DNA of 64,000 nt from Citromicrobium sp. JLT1363. Its GTDB lineage: Bacteria > Pseudomonadota > Alphaproteobacteria > Sphingomonadales > Sphingomonadaceae. A program made the translations under genes and the position numbers. The notes beneath the pieces were generated by a model, which worked only from the letters and a program-made list of their open reading frames with translations, ran no database searches and was not told where the DNA came from. Location: NCBI RefSeq assembly GCF_000186705.1, contig NZ_AEUE01000006.1, forward strand, positions 1 through 64,000, read 5' to 3'. Below are positions 1 to 7,543 of the stretch, piece by piece. Positions within the stretch are counted from its first letter, which is position 1. The number at the start of each line of letters is the position of its first letter.

Positions 1-37
1 CATGATGGATTGCAGGCGCAGCACACCCCTCTCCCAA

Positions 38-61
38 CCCTCTCCCCTGAAGGGGAGAGGG
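38..61. repeat. Perfect 11-bp inverted repeat before ispE
   Basis: Two perfect 11-base arms (38-48 and 51-61) with a 2-base loop form a G/C-rich palindrome that ends five bases before the chosen ispE start. Short palindromes of this ctctcccc type are common dispersed intergenic elements in proteobacteria. It could be a terminator for an upstream gene or a REP-like element; there is no T-run after it. The rest of bases 1-66 shows no gene I can support. Confidence 0.6.
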
Positions 62-66
62 CTTTG

Positions 67-873
67 ATGCGCGAAACCGCCTACGCCAAGCTCAACCTTG
101 CACTGCATGTCCGCAGGCGGCGCGAAGATGGCTATCACGAGCTCGAAACGCTGTTCGCCTTCTGCGAGCATGGCGATGTGTTGAGCGCTGAGCCTGCGGA
201 GCGCGACGAGGTGCGCACGGTCGGCGAGTTCGGCGGCAATGTGGGCGATCCGGGCGACAACCTCGTCGCGCGGGCTCTCTCCGAGCTACCGCATCCCGAT
301 GGCCTTGCGATCACGCTCGAAAAGAACCTGCCCGTGGCCGCTGGGCTGGGCGGGGGCTCGGCGGACGCAGGCGCCGTGTTCCGGCTGATCGAGCGAGTGC
401 ATGGCCTGCCCGACGACTGGCAGGACCGTGCACTCAAACTCGGTGCGGATGTTCCCGCCTGCGTCCGCTCCGAAATGAGTGTCGGGCGCGGGGTGGGGGA
501 GGAGCTTGCTCCTCTCGAGAACGATCTGGCGGGCGCGCCCGTGCTGCTGGTGAATCCCCGCGTCGCGCTTTCGACCGGGCCGGTGTTCAATGCATGGGAC
601 CAAGAGGACCGCGGCCCGCTCCCCGAAGGCACCGCGCGCGCCATTGCGATGCAGGGCCGCAACGATCTCGAAGCGCCTGCGGTCTCCATCTGTCCCGTCA
701 TCGCAGACGTACTCGCCGCGCTGCGTGAGACCAAGCCGATGCTCGCACGCATGTCCGGCTCGGGCGCGACGTGCTTCGCCCTTTACGACAGCGACCAGGC
801 GCGCGACGCCGCCGCAATCGAAATCGCCACGCACCAGCCGGGGTGGTGGCGGATGGCGAGCGTTCTTAGGTAG
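67..873 (+). CDS. ispE: 4-diphosphocytidyl-2-C-methyl-D-erythritol kinase
   Basis: IspE phosphorylates the 2-OH of CDP-methylerythritol with ATP, the fourth step of the cytosolic MEP pathway to isoprenoids. The product is 268 residues, a normal IspE length. The N-terminus has the family's AKLNLALHV and DGYHELETLF segments, and the GHMP-kinase ATP loop reads PVAAGLGGGSADAG. A late GSGATCFALY segment matches the third GHMP motif. The reading frame is open back to base 10, but the extra 19 codons run through the palindrome at 38-61 and look non-coding, so ATG 67 was chosen. The next gene starts five bases after the stop, suggesting co-transcription. Confidence 0.93.
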   Translation: MRETAYAKLNLALHVRRRREDGYHELETLFAFCEHGDVLSAEPAERDEVRTVGEFGGNVGDPGDNLVARALSELPHPDGLAITLEKNLPVAAGLGGGSADAGAVFRLIERVHGLPDDWQDRALKLGADVPACVRSEMSVGRGVGEELAPLENDLAGAPVLLVNPRVALSTGPVFNAWDQEDRGPLPEGTARAIAMQGRNDLEAPAVSICPVIADVLAALRETKPMLARMSGSGATCFALYDSDQARDAAAIEIATHQPGWWRMASVLR

Positions 874-878
874 GGCGC

Positions 879-1604
879 ATGAGCGAGCAACCTTTTATCC
901 GTATCGGAAGTCCCACCCGTGGCGGCATCATTGCGATTGCCGACCATGCCAGCAATCACGTGCCAGAAGGCATGGAGCTGGGCATCCCCGCCGAACTGAT
1001 GGACCAGCACATCGCCCTCGATATCGGCACGGCAGGGGTCGCAGAGCGGCTCGCGCGCAAGCACGGCATCGCCGCGCAGATCGCGCAGGTGAGCCGGCTG
1101 GTGATCGACCTGCACCGCAACGAAGGCGAAGATGCGCTGGTCGTCACCAGCAGCGACGGGCACACGATCCCCGGCAATATCGGCGCCGATATCGAACGGC
1201 GCACCGCGCTCTATCATCGCCCGTATCACGAGGCATTCGCGCAGATGGTGGCCGAGGCGCAGCCATCGCTGATCCTCGCCATTCACAGCTTCACCCCGGT
1301 GATGGGCTCGACCGGGGAAGAGCGCCCGTGGGATGTCGGTCTGCTGCATAATCAGGATGATCGCGCGGCGCGCATCGCTATCGACCTGTTCGCGGAGATG
1401 GGGCTGACCGTGGGCGACAACGAGCCTTATTCCGGCAAGCAGCTGAACGCGACGATGGACCGGCACGCCGAAGCCAACGGCATCCCCTACCTGACCATCG
1501 AGATGCGGCAGGATCTGATCGCACGCCGATCGCAACAGGCGGTCTGGGCAGATCGCGTGGCGCTGGTGGCCGACCAGACGCTTGCGGCTCTTTCCTCGGC
1601 CTAG
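879..1604 (+). CDS. N-formylglutamate amidohydrolase family protein
   Basis: This 241-residue cytosolic protein belongs to the N-formylglutamate amidohydrolase (HutG-like) family, which hydrolyses N-formylglutamate to glutamate and formate. Visible family features are the N-terminal IADHASNHVP segment, DIGTAGVAERLA, SRLVIDLHRN with acidic and basic residues, and a central HSFTPVMG with the metal-binding-type histidine. No other histidine-utilisation gene is nearby, so the real substrate may be different; many alphaproteobacterial members lie outside hut operons. It follows ispE by five bases and is probably in the same transcript. Confidence 0.85.
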   Translation: MSEQPFIRIGSPTRGGIIAIADHASNHVPEGMELGIPAELMDQHIALDIGTAGVAERLARKHGIAAQIAQVSRLVIDLHRNEGEDALVVTSSDGHTIPGNIGADIERRTALYHRPYHEAFAQMVAEAQPSLILAIHSFTPVMGSTGEERPWDVGLLHNQDDRAARIAIDLFAEMGLTVGDNEPYSGKQLNATMDRHAEANGIPYLTIEMRQDLIARRSQQAVWADRVALVADQTLAALSSA

Positions 1605-1708
1605 CCCTGTCCTGCGCGTAAATCGGAAACGCGTTGATTACCTTTTGCCGCTAGAGCCGGGTGCTCTCCGGGTCGCAGGAGACGGTTGAACCGCGGTTGG
1701 GAAAGGCC

Positions 1709-2110
1709 ATGGAAATGCGAATTGCCGATGCAGCGGTCCTCGCAGGCCTCGCATTCGCGATGATTGGTTGCGGAGGAGGGCTTGCGCCGGATGCTGCCGC
1801 CGAAGCCGCTGCAGACGAACCCTCGACAGCCTCAAGCGCAGGGCCCGGCACTTTCTCGATTCCCTGCGCGCTGGATGGCGCAACCAGCTTCGACAGCACG
1901 TGCGCGGTGGAACGCAGCAAGGTCGACCAGTCGACATTGCTGGCGGTGATCCATCCCGACGGCGGTTTCCGCCGGTTCGAGCAATTGCCGGACGGATCGG
2001 GCCTCGCAGCGGTTGCGGGCGCGGACGAGGTGGCGCAAACGCTGAGTGGTGACACACTCGAAATCTCCATCGCCGCAAACCGATACCGGTTCCCCGCCAC
2101 CGCGCAGTAG
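1709..2110 (+). CDS. Small predicted lipoprotein, unknown function
   Basis: The 133-residue product starts with a short basic and hydrophobic stretch ending in AFAMIGCGGG, which looks like a lipoprotein signal with the Cys of the lipobox about 18 residues in. The mature part begins with an Ala/Glu-rich linker and then a small domain with two cysteines (PCALD and STCAVE). The frame is open from GTG 1661, but ATG 1709 (or ATG 1715) places the signal peptide at the N-terminus. Its 3' end overlaps the start of the NAD(P)H-hydrate repair gene by about 65 bases. I do not recognise the family. The overlap could mean coupling, or that the downstream gene starts later. Confidence 0.6.
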   Translation: MEMRIADAAVLAGLAFAMIGCGGGLAPDAAAEAAADEPSTASSAGPGTFSIPCALDGATSFDSTCAVERSKVDQSTLLAVIHPDGGFRRFEQLPDGSGLAAVAGADEVAQTLSGDTLEISIAANRYRFPATAQ

Positions 2111-3491
2111 CGCGCAGGTCCTGACAACATCGCAGATGCGCGAAGCCGAGGCCGCGCTGATCGACAGCGGCGTGGAGGAATGGGAGCTGATGCAGCGCGC
2201 AGGGCGCGGCGCGGCGGAATGGATCGCGCGGCTCGGGGCAGGCAATCAGGTGACGATCCTGTGCGGCCCCGGCAATAATGGCGGCGACGGCTATGTTGCG
2301 GCAGCTGCCTTGCACGCGCGCGGCGTGCCCGTGCGCGTGGTCGCTCCGATACCTCCCAAGAGCGAGCAGGCCCGTCGGGCGGCGGACGGCTTCCATGGCG
2401 ACGTGTACGAAAACGCCGATGGGCTTTCGGGCATGGTCTTCGTGGATGCCCTGTTCGGGATCGGCCTTTCGCGGCCCCTGACGGACGAGCATCGGGAACT
2501 GATCGCGCAGCTTTCGGCCTCGCACCGCCTTTCCGTCGCGTTGGACGTGCCCAGCGGCATCGACGCAGATAGCGGAGCGGGGCCCGAGGGGCTGCCCGAT
2601 TTCGACCTGACGCTGGCCTTCGGCGCCTGGAAACCCGCCCACTTTTCGGGGCCTTCGCTCAAGGCTGTCGGCGCGGCTCGCCTTGTCGAGATCGGGGTGC
2701 CGGACCGTGACACGGCGATGCATCTGGACACCACAAGCCGCATCCGCGCGCCCGAGTTTGCTGCGCACAAGTATAGCCGCGGCCTGGTCGCGGTGGTCGG
2801 CGGCGCGATGCCCGGCGCAAGCCTGCTTTCGTCGCGCGCCTGCGCCCTGGCGGGTGCGGGTTACGTCAAATGGATGAGCGAGCATGACCATCCCGGTCAT
2901 CCGCCCGATCTGGTGAAGGACGATAGCGCGCTGGATCAGGCCCTGTCGGACGAGCGCATATCCGCCCTGCTGATCGGGCCGGGGCTGGGGCGCGACGATA
3001 CTGCGCGCGCGCGCCTGAAAGCCGTGCTCGCGGCGGGCAAGCCGGTTGTGCTCGATGCCGACGCGCTGCACCTGCTCCAGCCCGCGATGCTGGCCGAGGA
3101 TGGTCCGCCCATGCTGCTCACGCCGCACGAGGGCGAACTCAGCCGGCTGTGCGAGGCATTCGGCGTGGAGGAAGACACCAAGCGGGCAAGGGCGCAGGCC
3201 CTGTCGAGCAAGGCAGGCTGCGCCGTGCTGGCCAAGGGCGCCGATACGCTGCTGGCTTCGGGGGGCGTGGTCCGCTTCTTCCCGCCCGCCTCGCGCTGGC
3301 TTTCGGTTGCAGGCAGCGGTGATGTGCTTGCCGGCATTGCCGCTGCCCGGTTGGGAGTGACGCAGGATGCAGGCCAAGCCGCATGCGAGGCGGTGCAGCT
3401 GCACGGACGAGCCGCACGCTATGCGGGCAAGGGCTTCACCGCGGCAATGCTCGCCGAAGCGGTCCATCCGGCGCTGGCGGATTTCCTGTGA
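2046..3491 (+). CDS. nnrD: Bifunctional NAD(P)H-hydrate epimerase / ADP-dependent dehydratase
   Basis: This enzyme repairs damaged NAD(P)H. The N-terminal YjeF_N domain (NnrE) interconverts R and S hydrates, and the C-terminal ribokinase-like domain (NnrD) dehydrates the S form using ADP. The N-terminal half shows TSQMREAEAALIDSG, CGPGNNGGDGYVAA and ALDVPSGIDADSG. The C-terminal half shows LIGPGLGRDD, LTPHEGELSRL, AKGADTLLASGG and VAGSGDVLAGIAAA, the last being the catalytic Asp motif. The product is 481 residues, typical of the fused form. The start is uncertain: GTG 2046 or 2049 keeps the whole YjeF_N domain but overlaps the preceding lipoprotein, and the first ATG (2136) would truncate the conserved start. 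The stop overlaps the GTG of rlmD (GTGA). Confidence 0.9.
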   Translation: MVTHSKSPSPQTDTGSPPPRSSAQVLTTSQMREAEAALIDSGVEEWELMQRAGRGAAEWIARLGAGNQVTILCGPGNNGGDGYVAAAALHARGVPVRVVAPIPPKSEQARRAADGFHGDVYENADGLSGMVFVDALFGIGLSRPLTDEHRELIAQLSASHRLSVALDVPSGIDADSGAGPEGLPDFDLTLAFGAWKPAHFSGPSLKAVGAARLVEIGVPDRDTAMHLDTTSRIRAPEFAAHKYSRGLVAVVGGAMPGASLLSSRACALAGAGYVKWMSEHDHPGHPPDLVKDDSALDQALSDERISALLIGPGLGRDDTARARLKAVLAAGKPVVLDADALHLLQPAMLAEDGPPMLLTPHEGELSRLCEAFGVEEDTKRARAQALSSKAGCAVLAKGADTLLASGGVVRFFPPASRWLSVAGSGDVLAGIAAARLGVTQDAGQAACEAVQLHGRAARYAGKGFTAAMLAEAVHPALADFL

Positions 3492-4681
3492 GCGATCCGG
3501 TCACGCGCATTGCCGCCAAGGGCGACGGATTGACGGAAGGCGGCCAGCACGTCGCGGGCGGCGTACCGGGAGACGTGCTGGCGGCGGATGGAACGCTGGT
3601 GCGCGGCCCCCATCACGTCGATCCGCCTTGCCGCCACTTCCCGCAATGCGGCGGGTGCCAGCTGCAGCATGCCGACGACGCAGCCCTGGCGCAGTTCGTC
3701 AGCCATCGGGTGAGCTTCGCCGCCGAATCGCAGGGCCTCGTACCCGGTACGCTTGCGCCGCCGCATCTCTCCCCGCCGCGCACCCGGCGCCGTGCGACGC
3801 TGCATGCCGCGCGACTGGGCAAGAAGCTGGTGATCGGCTTTCGGGAGGGCGGATCGCACCGGATCGTCGACATGACCGAATGCCACATCCTGCACCCCCG
3901 GCTGTTCGCCCTGGTCGATCCCTTGCGCAAGCTGCTGGCATCATGGGGCGGCAAGCTGGCGGCGGATATTCAGCTGACGCTGGTCGACACCGGTATTGCG
4001 GCCGAGATCAAGGGCATCTCTGCCGAGAACCTTGCCCAGACCGAAGCCCTGCTCGATTTCGCGCGCGAGCATTCGCTGGCAAGGCTTTCGGTCGACGAGG
4101 GGTTCGGCCCCGAACCCGTGTGGGAGCCCGAACCGGCCACGGTCACGCTTGGTGGTACGCCGGTCGCGTTCCCGCACGGCGCCTTCCTGCAACCGACGGC
4201 GGACGGCGAAGCGGCCTTGCTGTCGGCTGCGCGCGAATGGTGCAGCGGCCACGGCATCGTGGCGGACCTGTTCGCCGGCCTTGGCACCTTCGCTTTCGCC
4301 CTGGCAGGCCCGGCCAAGGTACTGGCGGCAGAGGCCGACCGCGGGGCGCACCTCGCCTGCCAGGCCGCCGCAAGAGCTTCGGGCAAGCCGGTTCACGCGT
4401 TGCACCGCGACCTGTTCCGCGATCCGCTGACCGCCGATGAAATCTCGAAATTCGGCTGCGTCCTGCTCGATCCGCCGCGCGCAGGCGCACGCAACCAGGT
4501 CGATGCGATCGCGCAGAGCACGGCGTCACGCGTGGCCTATATCAGCTGCAATCCGCAAAGCTGGGCGCGCGATGCAAGGCGGCTGGCGGATGCGGGCTTC
4601 CGGCTCGCGGAGCTACGCCCTGTCGGCCAGTTCCGCTGGTCGACTCACGTGGAATTGGCGAGCCTGTTCCTGCGCGACTAA
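3488..4681 (+). CDS. rlmD: 23S rRNA (uracil-C5)-methyltransferase, RumA/RlmD type
   Basis: This is a SAM-dependent RNA m5U methyltransferase of the RumA/TrmA family, expected to act on 23S rRNA (the U1939 type of site). The 397-residue product carries the iron-sulfur cysteines of the family at 48, 54 and 57 (CRHFPQCGGC), a Rossmann SAM site (VADLFAGLGTFAFAL), the LLDPPRAGA motif, and YISCNP with the catalytic Cys. The N-terminal region is short for a TRAM domain. GTG 3488 was chosen because it overlaps the preceding stop. Which of the RumA or RumB sites is modified cannot be told from sequence alone. The 3' end converges on the minus-strand hydrolase gene and the two stop codons share bases 4679-4680. 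Confidence 0.85.
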   Translation: MSDPVTRIAAKGDGLTEGGQHVAGGVPGDVLAADGTLVRGPHHVDPPCRHFPQCGGCQLQHADDAALAQFVSHRVSFAAESQGLVPGTLAPPHLSPPRTRRRATLHAARLGKKLVIGFREGGSHRIVDMTECHILHPRLFALVDPLRKLLASWGGKLAADIQLTLVDTGIAAEIKGISAENLAQTEALLDFAREHSLARLSVDEGFGPEPVWEPEPATVTLGGTPVAFPHGAFLQPTADGEAALLSAAREWCSGHGIVADLFAGLGTFAFALAGPAKVLAAEADRGAHLACQAAARASGKPVHALHRDLFRDPLTADEISKFGCVLLDPPRAGARNQVDAIAQSTASRVAYISCNPQSWARDARRLADAGFRLAELRPVGQFRWSTHVELASLFLRD

Positions 4682-5460
4682 CCGCGCAACGCTTCCAGAA
4701 CCTTGGTTTCCAGCCATTCGCGCGCCTGCGGCTCCACGAAGGCATGACTGGCCCCTTCGCAGCGCGACACGCGGGGGTCGCCCTTCGGCCATGCGCCTTC
4801 GAAGACCTGTGCCGTGCGGTCGGCGCTTGCGAGGAGTATCTGAACCGGTCCCTCGAACCCGTTGAGCGATGTGCGCATGCGGGTCGCCAGATTGCCGACG
4901 GGCGGGGCAGGGCGGACCGCGCGGACAAGCCCGCGGCCCAGCTTGCGCAGGTTCACCCCTCCGCTCACCAGACGGGCGACCTCGCGCGGATTGCCGAGCT
5001 TTTGAAGGTAACGCGCGCGGATGGCCTGGGGCGGCGGCGTGGTGTCTTCCTCGTCGGTCTCCTCGATGGTCCACGGGTTGCTGAGCACCAGCCCGTCGCA
5101 TCCCGCGCCACCGGCCAGCATCAGCGCACTGGCTGCGTCGCAATTGCCGATGCCGACCACGCGGTTGACCTGCGGTGCGATGGCGCGGAACGCCTCCATC
5201 GCGGCAAGAATATCCGGCTCGGAATGTTCGAAGCCCAGGTTCTCCCCCTCGCTGTCGCCCACCCCGCGACGGTCGTAGCGGAAGACGGGGAAGCCGCGCT
5301 TGGCGATCGTCTGCGCCAGTCGCGCCTGCCCGCGAAAGGCGCCCGAGCGGATCTCGTTGCCGCCGCTGACCAGCAGCAGGCCGGTGGTGAGCGGCGCTGT
5401 GTCCAGCGTCGCGGCCAGCGTGCTGCCCTCGCAGTTGAAGGTGAGGTGCAGGCGGCTCAT
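4678..5460 (-). CDS. Alpha/beta-hydrolase-fold protein, XrtA-system hydrolase 1
   Basis: The 260-residue protein fits the family annotated as hydrolase 1 of the exosortase A system. The fold is visible as VSGGNEIRSGAF, RYDRRGVGDSEG and a late GASHAF with the expected catalytic His. The nucleophile elbow reads GIGNCDAA, so Cys107 sits where most alpha/beta hydrolases have Ser. A cysteine nucleophile is chemically plausible, as in dienelactone hydrolases. It is the last gene of a four-gene minus-strand operon, and its ATG overlaps the upstream stop (ATGA at 5457-5460). The start at 5460 was chosen over an upstream in-frame ATG on that basis. The substrate is unknown. Confidence 0.85.
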   Translation of the reverse strand: MSRLHLTFNCEGSTLAATLDTAPLTTGLLLVSGGNEIRSGAFRGQARLAQTIAKRGFPVFRYDRRGVGDSEGENLGFEHSEPDILAAMEAFRAIAPQVNRVVGIGNCDAASALMLAGGAGCDGLVLSNPWTIEETDEEDTTPPPQAIRARYLQKLGNPREVARLVSGGVNLRKLGRGLVRAVRPAPPVGNLATRMRTSLNGFEGPVQILLASADRTAQVFEGAWPKGDPRVSRCEGASHAFVEPQAREWLETKVLEALRG

Positions 5461-6158
5461 TCCGGCTGCCTCATGGCCACCGCGATGATTGCGGCGAGCG
5501 CGTCTGCCTGGTCCGCGTCGAAGTCGGGCTCTGCACGCAGCCACGCGGGCCGTCCGCCGATGGTTTCGTGTTCGATTACCGTGACGCCGTCTCCGCGCGT
5601 CGCGAGTTCGGCCGCTTCCAGCGCCGCGAACAGCGCGGGGCCGATGTGCCAGCCTGCCAGCGTGATACCCTCGGCGCGGCCATTTGCCTCTATGGCGTCG
5701 CGGGTCTCCTCGCTGCCGGCTTCCCTGCTTGCGATGATCCGCGCGCGGATCATGCTGCGCAATGTCTTCGGCCCGTCCTGCGGGGCATAATCCCAGCCGG
5801 GCACGTTCGACGGTCGCAGCAGCGCACCGCTACGCACCGTCAGCACGCCGGTTGCGCCGAAGTGCGCCGTCGCCGCCGCTGCTGCCGCCCGCCAGTTTTC
5901 CAGCGTCTGTTCCGCGAGTGGTGCAAGGCTTTCGTTGCAGCCGGGAAGATCGGGCAGCACCCCGTCGATCCCCGAGGCGTCGAGCCTGCGCAGCACTTCT
6001 ACCAGAGTGTGGCGCAGCTTGTTCGCCTCGTCGAACAGCGGTGGGATGACCAGCAGGCGGGATTCTCGCCCACGGTCGAAGACCAGCGCCGCCTCGCTGC
6101 GCGTGTCGCCGCCAACGACGGGACAGGGCCACTCGACGAACTTGAAGGGCGTAGTCAT
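5457..6158 (-). CDS. Alpha/beta-hydrolase-like protein, XrtA-system hydrolase 2
   Basis: This 233-residue protein resembles hydrolase 2 of the exosortase A system. It begins with a conserved-looking IPPLFDEANKLRHTL segment and contains LPDLPGCNESL. At the place of the nucleophile elbow it reads TVRSGALL: an Arg (109) occupies the usual nucleophile position, followed by Ser110. It may therefore lack ordinary hydrolase chemistry, or use a different residue. It lies 11 bases after the acyl carrier protein gene and overlaps hydrolase 1 by four bases, so the trio is one transcript. Its function is not established. Confidence 0.82.
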   Translation of the reverse strand: MTTPFKFVEWPCPVVGGDTRSEAALVFDRGRESRLLVIPPLFDEANKLRHTLVEVLRRLDASGIDGVLPDLPGCNESLAPLAEQTLENWRAAAAAATAHFGATGVLTVRSGALLRPSNVPGWDYAPQDGPKTLRSMIRARIIASREAGSEETRDAIEANGRAEGITLAGWHIGPALFAALEAAELATRGDGVTVIEHETIGGRPAWLRAEPDFDADQADALAAIIAVAMRQPE

Positions 6159-6169
6159 TTTCCGAGCCG

Positions 6170-6475
6170 CTAACGGGTAGCGGTCTTCGCCTCGGCGAGG
6201 GCAAGGAGGCCGCCATAGGTTTCGAGGTGATCGCCGTCGATCTCGTCATCCTCTATGATGATGTCGAACCGGTCTTCCATCTCGGTCAGCAGGTCGGCGA
6301 CGGCCTGGCTGTCGAGCTCGGGCAGGTGGCCGAACAGGCCGCTGTCGGGCGTGAGTTGGGCGGCGCGTTCGCTCGACAGGCCGAGCACGTCGCGCAGGAT
6401 GGCGCGCAAGGTCTCGTCGATCGTGCTGCGTGCGGGCCCGGTCGGGTCCGTCTGCGCGGAGGTCTGGGCGGTCAT
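6170..6475 (-). CDS. Acyl carrier protein, XrtA-system associated
   Basis: The 101-residue protein is a stand-alone acyl carrier protein. Its phosphopantetheine attachment motif is LPELDSQAV with Ser56, followed by an acidic helix (LLTEMEDRFDIII) that would contact partner enzymes. The motif is DSQ rather than the DSL of fatty-acid ACP, typical of specialised ACPs. It lies between a GNAT-like gene 36 bases upstream and the two hydrolases downstream. With the ligase and decarboxylase across the divergent promoter, it suggests a carrier-bound small-molecule or acyl pathway tied to the XrtA locus. The acyl group is unknown. Confidence 0.88.
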   Translation of the reverse strand: MTAQTSAQTDPTGPARSTIDETLRAILRDVLGLSSERAAQLTPDSGLFGHLPELDSQAVADLLTEMEDRFDIIIEDDEIDGDHLETYGGLLALAEAKTATR

Positions 6476-6511
6476 ATTTACCGTAAAGCTGCCGTAAATC
6501 TGGCCGTGGCC

Positions 6512-7480
6512 CTAGCGCCGGGCCTGCGCGCTGGCAAGGATCGCCCGGACAGCGCGTTTGGCGAGGGGAATCCAGGCGGCGGGCTGGCGCGGGTCGAGCG
6601 CATCGAGCATGAAGCGCGGGCGCACCTCTTCCATCCAGTCGCGCTTGTAGGCATCGGAGCCGGTGCCGAAGTCGACCAGCTCCACTCCATCGCGGTCGAT
6701 CACGTGTTCGAACAGCGCCGCGCTCAGCGTGGTGCCGGGCGAGACAGGCTTGGCGCTTTCCAAGTGCGCGAGCTTGTGGATGTACGCGATGCCGTTCTCG
6801 ACCGTCCAGAACTGCGCGGCGACCGGCTTGCCATCGGCGCGTGCGATACCGAAGCGGATGCGCCCGGCCGCGCCTTCTGCCTGCGCAAAACGGCGTAGCA
6901 GATCGGGCTCGTCCTCGCTCGGCTTCCAGCTTTCGGAGTAGATATTTTCGTAATCCTGCCAGAGCTTTGCGTCGAAATGCTCGACGATCTCGACATCAAC
7001 CTTCTTTGCCTTGCGCTTGAGCGTGGTGCGCAGCCTGCCGGGGCGCCCGGCCCAGTATTCGGCGAAGCTGCGGCCCTCGACGTGCAGCACATGGTTTTCG
7101 TCACACCGGCTCAGCGCGACGGACCATCCCGCCTTGCGGAAGGCGTCGGCCAGCCGTTTGGCCGAGCCATCCTCCTCCGGCAGCGGCCAGAGCGTGACGC
7201 GCGGAGCCTCGTGCTTCAGATCCTTCGCAAGCCGCTGGAGTGCGGTCTCGCCGGTCGCTCCGTGCGGCACCAGCGGGCGCCAGGTGAAGGAATACCAGTT
7301 GCGAAGCGCCTCCAGCCGGCCATCCGCCCGGTTGAGCGGCATGCTGACTGTCGCATCGTCCTGCGTCGCGCTCGCGGTGAAGGCGCCCGGCCGCGATTCG
7401 GCCAGAAGCGCGAACCACTCGGGCCGGTCGAACGGCGACACACGCGTACCCCCCCAGGCTTCGCCATCTGCTGCTTGCAC
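6512..7480 (-). CDS. GNAT/FemAB-like acyltransferase, XrtA ACP operon
   Basis: The 322-residue protein looks like a member of the FemAB/BioF2-like GNAT group: the central WQDYENIYSESWKPSE stretch and the later GKPVAAQFWTVENG and VDFGTGSDAYKRDW segments match that fold. The upstream frame is open to ATG 7582, but a strong AGGAGG Shine-Dalgarno (complement of 7489-7494) lies eight bases before GTG 7480, so this GTG is taken as the start. It is the first gene of the minus-strand operon with the ACP and two hydrolases. A plausible role is acyl transfer from or to the ACP or a CoA thioester; this is inference. Confidence 0.75.
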   Translation of the reverse strand: MQAADGEAWGGTRVSPFDRPEWFALLAESRPGAFTASATQDDATVSMPLNRADGRLEALRNWYSFTWRPLVPHGATGETALQRLAKDLKHEAPRVTLWPLPEEDGSAKRLADAFRKAGWSVALSRCDENHVLHVEGRSFAEYWAGRPGRLRTTLKRKAKKVDVEIVEHFDAKLWQDYENIYSESWKPSEDEPDLLRRFAQAEGAAGRIRFGIARADGKPVAAQFWTVENGIAYIHKLAHLESAKPVSPGTTLSAALFEHVIDRDGVELVDFGTGSDAYKRDWMEEVRPRFMLDALDPRQPAAWIPLAKRAVRAILASAQARR

Positions 7481-7488
7481 AATGGTAA

Positions 7489-7494
7489 CCTCCT
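7489..7494 (-). promoter_or_regulatory. Strong Shine-Dalgarno deciding the GTG start at 7480
   Basis: The minus strand reads AGGAGG eight bases before GTG 7480. This defines a short 63-base divergent intergenic region (7481-7543) that must hold, or share with the genes, the promoters for both XrtA-associated operons. The plus-strand start at 7544 has no comparable Shine-Dalgarno. Confidence 0.7.
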
Positions 7495-7543
7495 TGTGAT
7501 AGCCACCGGTTTCCGCGTTCACGAGGCTTGCACTCCCATCTCC

